Of a stretch of 64,000 nt of DNA, positions 25,011 through 34,665 are shown piece after piece. Numbering within the stretch: position 1 is the stretch's first letter; every line of letters begins with the position of its first letter. This DNA comes from Herbaspirillum sp. RTI4. Its GTDB lineage: Bacteria > Pseudomonadota > Gammaproteobacteria > Burkholderiales > Burkholderiaceae_D. Location of the stretch: NCBI RefSeq assembly GCF_034313965.1, contig NZ_JAVIWQ010000002.1:3100001-3164000 (forward strand), given 5' to 3'. The notes below the pieces were generated by a model. That model had not been told where the DNA came from, ran no database searches, and worked only from the letters and a program-made list of their open reading frames with translations. A program made the translations under genes and the position numbers.

Positions 25011-26606
25011 TCAGAATGCAGCAACCACGCCGTCCGAGCGCGGATCGGATGCGCCCTCCATCAGGCCATCCGGGTGTCGCACAATCGCACCGGCGTGACC
25101 GAGCGCCGAATCGTAGGCCGCCATCACATCAACCTCATGGCCGCGCGCCCGCAACGCCTCAATCACCGCCACCGGAAAGCGCGACTCCAGTTTCAGCGAG
25201 TCCGAACTTTTGCCCCAGGTGCGACCGAGTAACCAGCGTGGTGCAGTGATCGCCGTTTGCAATGCTTGCCCGAAAACCACATGCCGCGTAAATACCGCCG
25301 ACTGACTTTGCGGCTGACCATCTCCGCCCATATTGCCGTACACCATGACCCGCCCATCCTTCAGACGCGCTGCCGCCGGATTGAGCGTGTGAAACGGTTT
25401 TTTGCCGGGAACCAGCGCCCACAGATGCTGTGAGTCGAGTTGAAAAGAAGCGCCGCGATTCTGCCAGTTGATGCCGGTTTCCTTGAGCACGATACCGCTG
25501 CCAAACTCATGATAAATACTTTGAATGAACGACACCGACAAGCCACTGGCGTCACAAGTCCCCATCCAGATCGTGTCTCCCGGCCCTTTGCCTTTGCCCC
25601 ATGACGCAGCCTGCGCGATATCGATGCCGGACGCCAATGCGTCGAGCGCGGCAGGTGCCAGCAAAGCCTGCGGATCGACGGTCATGTAAGCCGGGTCGTT
25701 AATGAATTGATCGCGCAGACCGAATGCGCGCTTGGTGGCTTCCACCGCAAGATGAACGTGATCGGCGCTGTCCGGTTCCACATCCGACAAGCCCACGCGA
25801 TCGAGCAAACCCAGAATCGCCAGCGACACCAGTCCTTGCGTCGGCGGTGCGGTATTGAACAAGGTGCCGGCGCTATGCGCGAGTTGCAAGGGTTTTTTCA
25901 GTTCAGCGCGATGCGCCTGAAGATCGGCAATCGTTAATAAAGAACCAGCCGCCGCGAGATCCGCCACAATGCGTTGCGCCAGAGCGCCACGATAAAAACT
26001 ATCCAGACCATCATCGGCCAGCGACTGCAAAGTAGATGCCAATGGCAAATTCACGAACTGATCGCCAGCCTTTGGCACCGCGCCCTGCGGAACAAAAACC
26101 TCGGCAAATCCCGGCACGTCTTTTAACTCAGCCAGTTTGGAAAGCGTCGTTTCCGCCTGACCATCGGTCACCGGAAAACCATTCCGCGCATAGTGAATCG
26201 CATCGGCTAACAGCGCAGACAAGGGCAATTTTCCACCAAGGGTCTGAGAAATTTTCAAGGCCATGTCCCATCCCGACACGGTGCCGGCAACGGTATTCGC
26301 AGCCAGCGGTCCGCGAAAAGGAATCGTCTCCATGCCGCGCGAACGGTAAGCCTCGATACTGACGGCGGAACCCGCTGCGCCGCAGGCATCAATCGCCACC
26401 GTTTCGCCATCTGGTTTGACAATGAGCCAGAAGCCGTCGCCACCAATGCTGTTCATGTGCGGGTAAACCACAGCGATGGTGGATGCTGCCGCCACCATGG
26501 CCTCGATTGCATTGCCGCCGTCGCGCAGAATTGCCAGTGCGGCCTGCGATGCCAAATGATGTGGCGCAACAGCCATTCCGCGAGAAGTTCGTTTGGTATG
26601 AATCAT
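25011..26606 (-). CDS. gamma-glutamyltransferase (YwrD-like, type 2)
   Basis: 531 residues, family Ntn hydrolase. The precursor should self-cleave before the threonine in PGDTIWMGTCDASG (about residue 350) to give large and small subunits. The small-subunit segments SFIQSIYHEFGSGIV and NMGGDGQPQSQ fit the YwrD-like branch. No clear signal peptide is seen, so it is probably cytoplasmic, unlike E. coli Ggt. It removes the gamma-glutamyl group from glutathione or related compounds. Its place downstream of a peptide/glutathione-type ABC importer fits intracellular use of imported gamma-glutamyl peptides. Confidence 0.9.
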   Translation of the reverse strand: MIHTKRTSRGMAVAPHHLASQAALAILRDGGNAIEAMVAAASTIAVVYPHMNSIGGDGFWLIVKPDGETVAIDACGAAGSAVSIEAYRSRGMETIPFRGPLAANTVAGTVSGWDMALKISQTLGGKLPLSALLADAIHYARNGFPVTDGQAETTLSKLAELKDVPGFAEVFVPQGAVPKAGDQFVNLPLASTLQSLADDGLDSFYRGALAQRIVADLAAAGSLLTIADLQAHRAELKKPLQLAHSAGTLFNTAPPTQGLVSLAILGLLDRVGLSDVEPDSADHVHLAVEATKRAFGLRDQFINDPAYMTVDPQALLAPAALDALASGIDIAQAASWGKGKGPGDTIWMGTCDASGLSVSFIQSIYHEFGSGIVLKETGINWQNRGASFQLDSQHLWALVPGKKPFHTLNPAAARLKDGRVMVYGNMGGDGQPQSQSAVFTRHVVFGQALQTAITAPRWLLGRTWGKSSDSLKLESRFPVAVIEALRARGHEVDVMAAYDSALGHAGAIVRHPDGLMEGASDPRSDGVVAAF

Positions 26607-26725
26607 GGGGAGAGGTCCGTATCGAAATGGTGGAAGTGATGAAATCAGTGCCTTGCTATCAGCGGACAGCTCTGCGCGATAAAGTGGACGCAGGGTAGCG
26701 GTCGATCATAGCGCTTAACGGTCAC

Positions 26726-27427
26726 TTACGCCGTCTGCAATAGCAGCGCCGATGGTGTCGTGACCGGACGGGTAACCGCCACGCGGGCAGACATGAGGTG
26801 ATTGCGCATTTCCCGATAAGCCAGCAGCGCATCGTGATTGAGGATCGCATCGACGATGATGCTGTGTTCCGCAAACGACTCGCCGATACGCTCCAGATGC
26901 CGGAATTGCGAACTGCGAAACGGCGCAATCCGGTCGCGCAATCCGCATGCCGTTTCAGCCAATGCCGCGTTGTGCGCGCCACGGATGATGAGCATGTGCA
27001 AGTCCACATTCAGGCGATCATAGGTCTGGCTGTCATTCGTTTGCATGGCGGCACGACCCGCCGCGTGAATTTCGCGCAGCTCAGTACGTTCGGCGTCGCT
27101 CATGCGCAAGGAAGCATGACGGGCGCAAGCGGCCTCGATATCGCCTATCGCCTCGAACATCTGATCCAGCCGCTCCGCCGTCATGCTGGCGACCACCGCG
27201 CCACGATTGGGCCGGTACACGGCCAGCCCACTGATCACTAATTGTTTTAAGGCTTCGCGCACCGGCGTGCGGGACACCTCGAAGCGCGAGGCCAGCATGA
27301 CTTCATCGAGTCTGGCACCGGGCTCAAACTGTCCTGTGACAATATCGCTGGCCAATTGTTTGTACACGTCCTCAGCGATGCGGCCACGCATTTTTCCATC
27401 GCCTTTTGCATGCGCCGGATCGCTCAT
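26726..27427 (-). CDS. FCD-type GntR regulator of the ABC importer/GGT operon
   Basis: 233 residues from ATG 27427, which overlaps the stop of the upstream ABC ATPase gene as ATGA; the frame reaches back to 27571 but inside that gene. The GntR winged helix (about 15-80, LASRFEVSRTPVREALKQLV) is followed by the FCD domain with its metal-binding pattern (DLHMLIIRGAHN). It is probably a local repressor with a substrate-derived inducer. Being inside the operon it would regulate its own synthesis. Confidence 0.87.
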   Translation of the reverse strand: MSDPAHAKGDGKMRGRIAEDVYKQLASDIVTGQFEPGARLDEVMLASRFEVSRTPVREALKQLVISGLAVYRPNRGAVVASMTAERLDQMFEAIGDIEAACARHASLRMSDAERTELREIHAAGRAAMQTNDSQTYDRLNVDLHMLIIRGAHNAALAETACGLRDRIAPFRSSQFRHLERIGESFAEHSIIVDAILNHDALLAYREMRNHLMSARVAVTRPVTTPSALLLQTA

Positions 27428-28422
27428 GCCGCCACTGCTTTTTCGCTGAATGACGCAGACCAGGCGATGGGAAACCAGCATGCGGTCTTGCTGGCGCCAT
27501 GCTGCGCCAACACCGGTTGCTCCTGACGACAAATATCCTCGGCATAAGAACAGCGCGGCGCAAACGCGCAACCAGCAGGCAAGGCCGCCAGATCGGGCGG
27601 ACTTCCGGGAATCGTGGTCAGCGTGTGTCCCCGGTCGGCTTCGCCCACGGTCGATTGCAACAAACCCGCCGTGTAGGGATGGCGCGGACGCTGCACGATG
27701 TCGGCCACTGCCGCCTGTTCGACGATGCGACCGGCATACATGACGGCAATGCTATCGGCCATTTCTACCGCAGCGCCGATATCGTGCGTGACGAAAATAA
27801 CCGACATGCCGGTTTCCCTTTGCAGGGCGCGCAGCAAGAGCAAAATCTGAATCTGCACCGTCGCGTCCAGCGCCGTGGTCGGTTCGTCGGCCAGCAATAA
27901 TTTCGGCGAGCAAGCTAATGCCAATGCAATCATGGCGCGCTGGCGCATGCCGCCGGACAGCTCGTGCGGATAAGCCTCGTAGCGCTGCTGCGGCTGCGGT
28001 ATCTGGACTTTCTCCAGCATCTGCAAAGCGCGTTCGCGGGCGTCTTTGCGGCTGATTTTTTCATGCGCGCGAATCGCTTCGGAAATCTGCTGACCGATGG
28101 TGTACACCGGATCAAACGCCAGTCCCGACTCCTGAAACACCATAGACACGATGCCGCCGCGATAGTGTTCGAGTTCTTTGCCGCGCATCTGCAGCACATC
28201 AACGCCATCGACCACGATGCTGCCGCTGATGTGCGTGCTGCGCTCCGCATGCAGTCGCAGCAAGGTACGCAGCGTCACACTTTTACCGGAACCGGATTCG
28301 CCCAGCAAGGCCAGCACATGGCCTGACGGCACATCCAGATTCACCTGATTAAGCGCACTGGCGGTACGGTTGCCGTGAAACTCCACCGATAAATTGCGCA
28401 CTGACAATAAGGGCGCACTCAT
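27424..28422 (-). CDS. peptide/glutathione-type ABC transporter ATP-binding protein (OppD/DppD-like)
   Basis: 332 residues. Walker [11 protein letters not shown]-loop VFQES, signature LSGGMRQR, Walker [13 protein letters not shown] and H-loop VTHD are intact. The C-terminal extension has the typical CAFAPRC...C cysteine set of oligopeptide-transporter ATPases. It pairs with the second ATPase encoded at 28419 to power the two permeases. It overlaps its neighbours on both sides by four bases. Confidence 0.92.
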   Translation of the reverse strand: MSAPLLSVRNLSVEFHGNRTASALNQVNLDVPSGHVLALLGESGSGKSVTLRTLLRLHAERSTHISGSIVVDGVDVLQMRGKELEHYRGGIVSMVFQESGLAFDPVYTIGQQISEAIRAHEKISRKDARERALQMLEKVQIPQPQQRYEAYPHELSGGMRQRAMIALALACSPKLLLADEPTTALDATVQIQILLLLRALQRETGMSVIFVTHDIGAAVEMADSIAVMYAGRIVEQAAVADIVQRPRHPYTAGLLQSTVGEADRGHTLTTIPGSPPDLAALPAGCAFAPRCSYAEDICRQEQPVLAQHGASKTACWFPIAWSASFSEKAVAA

Positions 28423-29531
28423 GCTGCCACCCGCGCAACGGCGTCCGGATGTTCCGAGGCGGGATCATTCAAATGACAGGCGGCCATGTGACGCTCTCCC
28501 TCACTGAGTAATTGCAGGACCGGCATCTTGATGGCACAGACGGCTTTGGCGTATTGGCAGCGGCTACGGAAACGACAGCCGGACGGCGGGTCAATCGGAT
28601 TCGGTGGATCGCCCGACAAGGGGGATGTCATCGTCCTGTTGGCCGGGTCCATCGACGGGACAGCCGACAGCAAGGCCCGCGTGTAGGGGTGTGCCGAAGC
28701 GCCAAAGATGCGGTCGACCGGGCCGATTTCGACGATCTGCCCCAGATACATCACCATCACGCGATCGCTGATGTAGCGCACCACATGCAGGTCATGCGAA
28801 ATAAACAAATAGGTCAGCTGCCGCTCTTTTTTGAGTTCTTGCAGCAAATTCAGCACCTGCGCCTGCACCGATTTATCGAGCGCGGCTACGGCCTCGTCCA
28901 GAATCACCAGCCGCGGTTCAAACGCCAGCGCCCGCGCAATATTGACCCGCTGCCGCTGACCGCCCGAAAGTTCATGCGGATAACGCATCGCAAACTGTGC
29001 CGGTTCGAGGCCGACGCGCGACAGCAAATCGTGCGCACGTTCCATCGCTGCGGCACGATCAAGTCCGTGTACATGCGGCCCGTAAGCAATAGTCTCGCCA
29101 ATCGTCAGGCGCGGATTGAGCGAGGCATGCGAATCCTGAAACACCATCTGTAAATTCTGACGGAAATCCTTGAGTTCCATGCCGCCGAATTCGGCCACAC
29201 CATCGCCATCAAAAATCATGGCGCCGCTGTCCGGCGGCATGAGTCGTGCAATCAGGCGCGCTGTCGTCGATTTGCCGCAGCCGGATTCACCGACGATGCC
29301 CAAGGTTTCCCCTTTGGCAACGACGAAGTTGATGTCGTCCACCGCATGAACGGCTTTCGCTTTGCGGCCGAACAGCTTATCGACGATACCGCTGCGAATC
29401 GTGAAGTGCTTGGTCAGATGATTGACGATCAACAAGGGTTGCGCCGGCCCGCCGCGTTCTTGTTGCGGCGACTCAAGGCCATCGTGCGGCAAGCCGCCGA
29501 TCAGGGTGGTATCGAATAGTGTGTTCAGCAT
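28419..29531 (-). CDS. peptide/glutathione-type ABC transporter ATP-binding protein (OppF/DppF-like)
   Basis: 370 residues. An N-terminal extension of about 30 residues precedes the ABC core, which has Walker A GESGCGKST, signature LSGGQRQR and the H-loop ISHD. Walker B reads LVILDEAVAALD, with Ala-Val where most relatives have Pro-Thr/Val. The C-terminal part carries CRFRSRC and a later CAIK/CHL cysteine pair. It overlaps both the upstream permease gene and the second ATPase gene. Confidence 0.92.
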   Translation of the reverse strand: MLNTLFDTTLIGGLPHDGLESPQQERGGPAQPLLIVNHLTKHFTIRSGIVDKLFGRKAKAVHAVDDINFVVAKGETLGIVGESGCGKSTTARLIARLMPPDSGAMIFDGDGVAEFGGMELKDFRQNLQMVFQDSHASLNPRLTIGETIAYGPHVHGLDRAAAMERAHDLLSRVGLEPAQFAMRYPHELSGGQRQRVNIARALAFEPRLVILDEAVAALDKSVQAQVLNLLQELKKERQLTYLFISHDLHVVRYISDRVMVMYLGQIVEIGPVDRIFGASAHPYTRALLSAVPSMDPANRTMTSPLSGDPPNPIDPPSGCRFRSRCQYAKAVCAIKMPVLQLLSEGERHMAACHLNDPASEHPDAVARVAA

Positions 29532-30424
29532 CAGTGAATATCCATCGCAGAACGTACGCTGTCAGCCAGCAGGTTGAAGGCAATCGAGGTGACGAAAATG
29601 AAAATGCCGGGCATGGCGGCAACGCCCGGATTGTTATAGATGGCCGCACGCAGGGTATTGAGCATCAGCCCCCATTCCGGCTCGGGCGGCTTGACGCCGA
29701 GACCGAGAAACGACAGTCCCGAAGCCAGGATAAGACTGACGCTGATCAAACCGGTGGCATACACGAACACCGGACCCAGCACATTGCCCAGCACATGCGT
29801 GCGGACGATGGAAAAGGCAGAGGCTCCGCTCATTCTGGCGGCTTCGATGTAATCGAGATGACTGACCTGCGTCGTCACGCTCTCGGCTACACGCACTACC
29901 TGCGGGATAAAAATCAATGTCAGAGCGATGATGGTATTGCTCATGCCGGGACCCAGCGCGCCGGAAATGGCGACCGCCAGCAACACCGAAGGAAAGGCGT
30001 AGAACACATCCAGCACCCGCATCACGACGGTATTGAAGCGACCGCCGATATAGCCGGCGAACAAGCCAATGAAAGTACCGATACCGAAGGCGAGCAAGAC
30101 CGGCAGCACGCCCATGACCAGGGAGAGCCGTCCGCCGTACATCAGGCGGCTGATCATGTCGCGCCCGAGTTCATCGGTGCCTAGCCAGTGGCCGACGCTG
30201 CCCACATGCAGCAGGCGGCGCATCATGCTGCCCTTGTATGGATCGGCCGGGGCCAGCATCGGAGCGAAAACAGCCGCGGCGATGATCGCCAGAATCAACA
30301 CGGCACTCGCCACCGCTACCGGATCACGGCAGACGCGTTGCCACACCAAGCGCCAGTAGTTGCGACTGACGGGCGTGGTCGACACCGGCGTATGGACAGG
30401 AGCCAAAGAAAAAGAAAGAGCCAT
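29531..30424 (-). CDS. ABC transporter permease (DppC/OppC-like)
   Basis: 297 residues with about six membrane helices. The EAA loop that contacts the ATPases reads YIEAARMSGASAFSIVRTHVLGNVLGP, near residue 190. The N-terminal OppC-type segment (WRLVWQRVCRDPVAVASAVL) precedes helix 1. It forms the membrane channel with the DppB-like permease. The stop overlaps the ATPase start by one base. Confidence 0.93.
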   Translation of the reverse strand: MALSFSLAPVHTPVSTTPVSRNYWRLVWQRVCRDPVAVASAVLILAIIAAAVFAPMLAPADPYKGSMMRRLLHVGSVGHWLGTDELGRDMISRLMYGGRLSLVMGVLPVLLAFGIGTFIGLFAGYIGGRFNTVVMRVLDVFYAFPSVLLAVAISGALGPGMSNTIIALTLIFIPQVVRVAESVTTQVSHLDYIEAARMSGASAFSIVRTHVLGNVLGPVFVYATGLISVSLILASGLSFLGLGVKPPEPEWGLMLNTLRAAIYNNPGVAAMPGIFIFVTSIAFNLLADSVRSAMDIH

Positions 30425-30442
30425 GAGAACCTTGATATCCGG

Positions 30443-31399
30443 TTAGTGTTGACGACGCATGCGGGGATCAATCAAGGGCTGCACCATATCGACGACCAGA
30501 TTCAGCACGACGAAAAACATGCACAGCACCAGAATGGTTCCCTGTAGCAGCGGCATATCGCGCTGGAAGATGGCGGTGTTGAGCAGGAAGCCGGTGCCGG
30601 GCCAGGCGAACACGGTTTCCACTAAAATCGAACCACCCATCAGATAGCCTATTTGCAGGCCTGCTACTGCCAGTACCGTCGGTGCCGTGTTTTTGGCGAC
30701 ATGCCGGAAAATGGCGTAGCGATTGAGTCCGCGCGCGCGCAGAGCGATCACAAAATCTTGTCCCAGCATGTCGCCAATCAGTGCGCGAACGGTGCGGGTG
30801 ATGATGCCCATGGGAATCACGGATAAGGTAATGGCAGGTAAAACCAGATGACGCATGTGAGCGTAATCCCAGAGCCATTCGGAAGAACCGCCCGGCCCTG
30901 CTCCCATGGCTGGAAACCAGGACAGCCAGACCGAAAAGATAATCGTCAGCACCAGTCCCAGCCAATAATGCGGCACGCTGACACCCACTACGGCCAGCCC
31001 GCTGGCAATGCGATCAAGCCAACTGCCCTGCTGGTAGCCGGCAATCGCGCCCAAAATACATCCCAGAACCACGCCGAACAAACCTGCCACGCCCGCCAGA
31101 ATCAGCGTATTGCTGACGGCGCTCAATACCTCGCTTGCGACCGGACGACCGGAAGCGATTGAGGCACCCAGATCGCCATGCACGGCACGCCATAACCACA
31201 GGCCGTACTGAACCGGTACCGGTTTATCGAGACCGTAAGCGGCCTTGAGCGCAGCAATCACTTCGGCCGGTGCATCGGAAGGGGCGATTGCGTTGAGCGG
31301 ATCGCCCGGTGCCAGATACACCAGCATGAAGGAAAACGCTGTCACGCTCAATGCGATGGGAATCGCATAGAGCAAGCGCTTCAGGAGATAGGAAAGCAT
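30443..31399 (-). CDS. ABC transporter permease (DppB/OppB-like)
   Basis: 318 residues, about six helices. It has the DppB N-terminal LLKRLLYAIPIALSVTAFSFMLVYLAPGDP and the EAA-type loop FVIALRARGLNRYAIFRHVAKNTAPTVLA. It is the heterodimeric partner of the DppC-like permease, 18 bases upstream of it in transcription order, and follows the binding-protein gene after 58 bases. Confidence 0.93.
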   Translation of the reverse strand: MLSYLLKRLLYAIPIALSVTAFSFMLVYLAPGDPLNAIAPSDAPAEVIAALKAAYGLDKPVPVQYGLWLWRAVHGDLGASIASGRPVASEVLSAVSNTLILAGVAGLFGVVLGCILGAIAGYQQGSWLDRIASGLAVVGVSVPHYWLGLVLTIIFSVWLSWFPAMGAGPGGSSEWLWDYAHMRHLVLPAITLSVIPMGIITRTVRALIGDMLGQDFVIALRARGLNRYAIFRHVAKNTAPTVLAVAGLQIGYLMGGSILVETVFAWPGTGFLLNTAIFQRDMPLLQGTILVLCMFFVVLNLVVDMVQPLIDPRMRRQH

Positions 31400-31457
31400 G
31401 CGTGTCTTTCAGAAAAATACGTGCGCCGGAAATGCGCTGCCTTTCCGGTGCAACCTG

Positions 31458-33077
31458 TTACATGGCGATCGTGGTGAGATCCTGGAACCAGTGCTGCGCT
31501 TGAACGAAGCTTTTCACTTTCGGAGAAATGACATGCGGGTTGGTATCGTGGACCACCCATAACATCATGGCGTCGTTGACCATGGTCTGATGTACCTGCG
31601 CCAGCAAACTATCCTGTGCCTTGGTATCAAAGGTGACGCTGATTTTGCTGATCAGGGCATCGACTTCCGGATTTTTGTAACCACTCCAGTTGACGCCATT
31701 CGGGGCAACGTATTTGCTGTTGGCAAAGCGGGTGATGGCATAGAAAGGATCGGCGGTAACGTAACCGAGATTGATCGCTGAAATACCTTTGCTGACATTG
31801 CCCGGCGAGGCCGCACCGGAGCGCCAGTTCAGATACAGGCTTTCCAGTTCAACGACTTCAAACTCGACCTGGATCCCGATTTCCTTGAGGCTTTGCTGAA
31901 TGTATTCATTCATCGGCAAGGACAACATCTGCCCCGTGCCGCCCTGCGCGATGATGACCTTCGCCTTCAAGGGTTTGGCCTGGCTGTATCCGGCCTGCGC
32001 CATCAAAGCGCGTGCTGCCGGCAGATCGTATTTGATCTGGAAAGTCGGCTTGCCGAACCAGGGGCTGGTGGCATCTACCTGACCTTTGGCGGGGACGGCC
32101 AGTCCATTCATCAAGGCAACGACTTCATTGCGGTCAATGGCCAGATTGGCGGCTTTACGCACGCGGATATCGGTCCATGGCGAACCGGGCAAGGTACTGA
32201 AATGGTAGGGCCAGACATGCGGCGTGACATTGCTGACCAGCTTGAAACCAGCGCTCTTCAATTGCCCCAGCGCATCTGGCGGCGGGGTTTCGATGATATC
32301 GACCTGTCCGTTCAACAGCGCATTGGTGCGGGTCAAGGCATCAGGAATCGGGATCAGGATAATGCGGTCGGTTTTGGCGAGACGGGTTTTATCCCAGTAG
32401 CCGGCATTCTTGACCAGTTCTGCACGTTCACGCGGGACTAATTTATCCAGCTTGAAGGGACCTGTGCCTGACGGTTGCGAGGCAAATTTATTCCAGTCCT
32501 TGCCCAGCTTTTCCCACTGTGCAGGGCTGGAAATGAGGAACCACGGCAGTTGATACAAAAACAGGGCATCGACTTCCTTGGTGGTAATTTCCACCGTGTA
32601 ATCGTCCACTTTTTTGTAGCTGGCGATAGAGGGAATCCGCGAGCGCACCTGGGCGCTTTGCTTGGGATCAAACTGCGGCGACTTGTCGTTGAGCACTTTC
32701 TCCAGATTCCAGATTACGGCGTCGGCCTTGAAGTCGGAACCGTCGTGAAACTTGACACCCTTGCGCAGCGTGAAGAGCCACTTTTTATTGTCGGCAGGAT
32801 TGATCTTCCAGGACGAAGCGAGCCCCGGCACCAGCTTGCCGGGACGGGTGGAGATATTCGCTTCCCACGCCACCAGCGGATCGTAAATGGTGTGTCCGGT
32901 GAACTGATACGCGCCTGCGCCGCGATCGGGTTGGCCGGTGGTCAGCGGAATATCTGACATGGAAATGCCGTAACGGGCGACTGTTTCAGCCTGCGCGGGG
33001 GCGTGCAGCATGAACGCGATCGGGGCTAATGAAAGCCAGCGGACTACTTTTTTGGTGACGGAAATCTTGGATCGCAT
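31458..33077 (-). CDS. ABC transporter periplasmic solute-binding protein (family 5, peptide/glutathione type)
   Basis: 539 residues with a signal peptide (to about 30, ending PAQAE) and the SBP family 5 fold: FTLRKGVKFHDGSDFKADAVIWNLEKVL is the family signature at about 100-130. It binds the substrate in the periplasm. The family covers oligopeptides, dipeptides, glutathione and nickel; glutathione or a gamma-glutamyl compound is suggested only by the gamma-glutamyltransferase encoded at the end of this operon. It is the first gene of the operon. Confidence 0.92.
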   Translation of the reverse strand: MRSKISVTKKVVRWLSLAPIAFMLHAPAQAETVARYGISMSDIPLTTGQPDRGAGAYQFTGHTIYDPLVAWEANISTRPGKLVPGLASSWKINPADNKKWLFTLRKGVKFHDGSDFKADAVIWNLEKVLNDKSPQFDPKQSAQVRSRIPSIASYKKVDDYTVEITTKEVDALFLYQLPWFLISSPAQWEKLGKDWNKFASQPSGTGPFKLDKLVPRERAELVKNAGYWDKTRLAKTDRIILIPIPDALTRTNALLNGQVDIIETPPPDALGQLKSAGFKLVSNVTPHVWPYHFSTLPGSPWTDIRVRKAANLAIDRNEVVALMNGLAVPAKGQVDATSPWFGKPTFQIKYDLPAARALMAQAGYSQAKPLKAKVIIAQGGTGQMLSLPMNEYIQQSLKEIGIQVEFEVVELESLYLNWRSGAASPGNVSKGISAINLGYVTADPFYAITRFANSKYVAPNGVNWSGYKNPEVDALISKISVTFDTKAQDSLLAQVHQTMVNDAMMLWVVHDTNPHVISPKVKSFVQAQHWFQDLTTIAM

Positions 33078-33484
33078 GAGAACCTCTTGGTGGATTTGTG
33101 AGGAGATGTCCCATGTTCATGAGCAGATTTCGTGCCACTACAATTGCGCTCAGGAATGTTTTTTTAAGAACTGTTTATTTACAGTGATTTAGCAGCACAT
33201 TGCATAAACGGGGGTTATCAGACTGCCAACCTAAGGCCGATACGCGAACGCGCTTTGTATGCAAGATAAAGAGAATTCCCCGTATTCGGGCAGAATTGTA
33301 TGCACCGATATGGCGCGCAGTGGTCATGGAGGGTCAAAAACAGCCGCGATCTCCACCCTCCGCACCGATCAAAGATGCAGAGAGCGGCGCGGCAGAAAAG
33401 ACTTCGATGTTTTACATAGAGGACTTACGCAAAACAGACACTTCCCCTTGAATAGCCCCAGAAAATGTCAGGTATCTCTTGAGC
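33078..33484. other. 407-bp divergent intergenic region, promoter side of the ABC operon
   Basis: No supported gene. It must hold the promoter of the minus-strand ABC operon and that of the YraQ-like permease on the plus strand, but I see no strong -35/-10 pair. An unusual run of seven T (around 33160) and the bases GGACTTACGCAAAA near 33421 stand out; the latter looks like an insertion-sequence end remnant but is too short to identify. Confidence 0.35.
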
Positions 33485-34573
33485 ATGGGTTATCATCCGC
33501 AGCAACTCCTCTATAGACAAAATCCCCTCATGCAAAACATTTCTTCTCCCGCCCCGGCGCAGGGCTTTTCGTTTTCCTGGAAACCCATCCTGTTTGTACT
33601 GATCGCTGCGCTTGGTCTGTACTACGTCAAATGGTCACCCTACTACCTCAAGTCCTTCGTTGCTGCGGCTCATCACTCTATTGGCGCGTCGATTCTGAGC
33701 GACCACCCTGCCGATCCGCTGGCGGCGGCCTTGTCTTACTCCAAAGCCTATTTTCTGGCGATCTGGAAAGCGGCCGTGCTGGGCGTTTTACTGGGTTCAC
33801 TGATTCAGGTACTGATTCCGCAGAACTGGTTGTTGCGCATGTTCGGCCGGGCCGGTATCAGCTCAACGGTGCGTGGCGGTCTGTTTGCCTTGCCGGGAAT
33901 GATGTGCACCTGCTGCGCCGCGCCAGTCGTGGCGGGCATGCGTCGACAGCACGTTTCCACAGGTGCGGCGCTGGCCTTCTGGATTGCCAACCCGGTGCTG
34001 AATCCGGCAACGCTGGTGTTCATGGGCTTCGTGTTGGGCTGGGAGTTTACTGCGCTGCGGCTGGTGGCAGGCGTGCTGATGGTGCTGGGAATTGCGCTGG
34101 TCGCACAGCGTATGACAGGGGCGGAAGAAGTGACTGAACCTGCTGTTCTCGCTAATACGCCTGAGCAGGAAAATCTGCTGACGCGCTGGATGCGCAAAAT
34201 GTGGCAACTGTTCTGGAGCACCATCCCTATCTATATCCTGGCCGTATTTGCATTGGGCGCGGCGCGGGTCTGGCTGTTTCCGCATGTGGACGAAGTGATG
34301 GTCAATAGCTGGTACTGGTTCATCGCACTGGCGATTGCCGGCACGCTGTTCATGATTCCGACTGCGGCGGAAATTCCTATCGTGCAAACCATGATGTCGC
34401 TGGGATTGGGCGTTGGCCCGGCAGTGGCTTTGCTGATGACTTTGCCTAGCATCAGCCTGCCTTCGCTGCTGATGCTGCGCAAGTCCTTCAATGCCAGAGT
34501 CCTGGTCGTGGTTACTTTGCTGACGATAGTCATCGGCATCGTCACCGGGCTGGCGGGCGCGCTGGTACTTTAA
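33485..34573 (+). CDS. YraQ/ArsP-like permease (DUF318)
   Basis: About 362 residues from ATG 33485, or 347 from ATG 33530; neither start has a clear ribosome binding site. Eight or more membrane helices in two inverted halves, each with the family motif: ALPGMMCTCCAAPVVAGMRRQHVSTGAALAFWIANPVLNP, stated here only as the region at about 140-175, and a second around PTAAEIPIVQTMMSLGLGVGPA. The Cys-Thr-Cys-Cys stretch could bind a thiophilic ligand, as in ArsP, which exports trivalent organoarsenicals. YraQ relatives are otherwise of unknown substrate. It stands alone. Confidence 0.8.
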   Translation: MGYHPQQLLYRQNPLMQNISSPAPAQGFSFSWKPILFVLIAALGLYYVKWSPYYLKSFVAAAHHSIGASILSDHPADPLAAALSYSKAYFLAIWKAAVLGVLLGSLIQVLIPQNWLLRMFGRAGISSTVRGGLFALPGMMCTCCAAPVVAGMRRQHVSTGAALAFWIANPVLNPATLVFMGFVLGWEFTALRLVAGVLMVLGIALVAQRMTGAEEVTEPAVLANTPEQENLLTRWMRKMWQLFWSTIPIYILAVFALGAARVWLFPHVDEVMVNSWYWFIALAIAGTLFMIPTAAEIPIVQTMMSLGLGVGPAVALLMTLPSISLPSLLMLRKSFNARVLVVVTLLTIVIGIVTGLAGALVL

Positions 34574-34604
34574 GTTTTAGAGTCGGCAGTCGGTTTCAGG
34601 ACCG

Positions 34605-34665
34605 GCTGCTGCGTTCTTAGCTACGTTCTTAGCTGCGCTATTTGCTCCGTTCTCTGCTGCGTTCC
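34605..34665 (+). repeat. degenerate 12-bp tandem repeats at the mnmH 3' end
   Basis: Units like GCTGCGTTCTTA, GCTACGTTCTTA, GCTGCGCTATTT, GCTCCGTTCTCT and GCTGCGTTCCTT run head to tail across the end of mnmH and the spacer. The last codons of mnmH (SRERSK) are inside the repeat. Confidence 0.6.
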
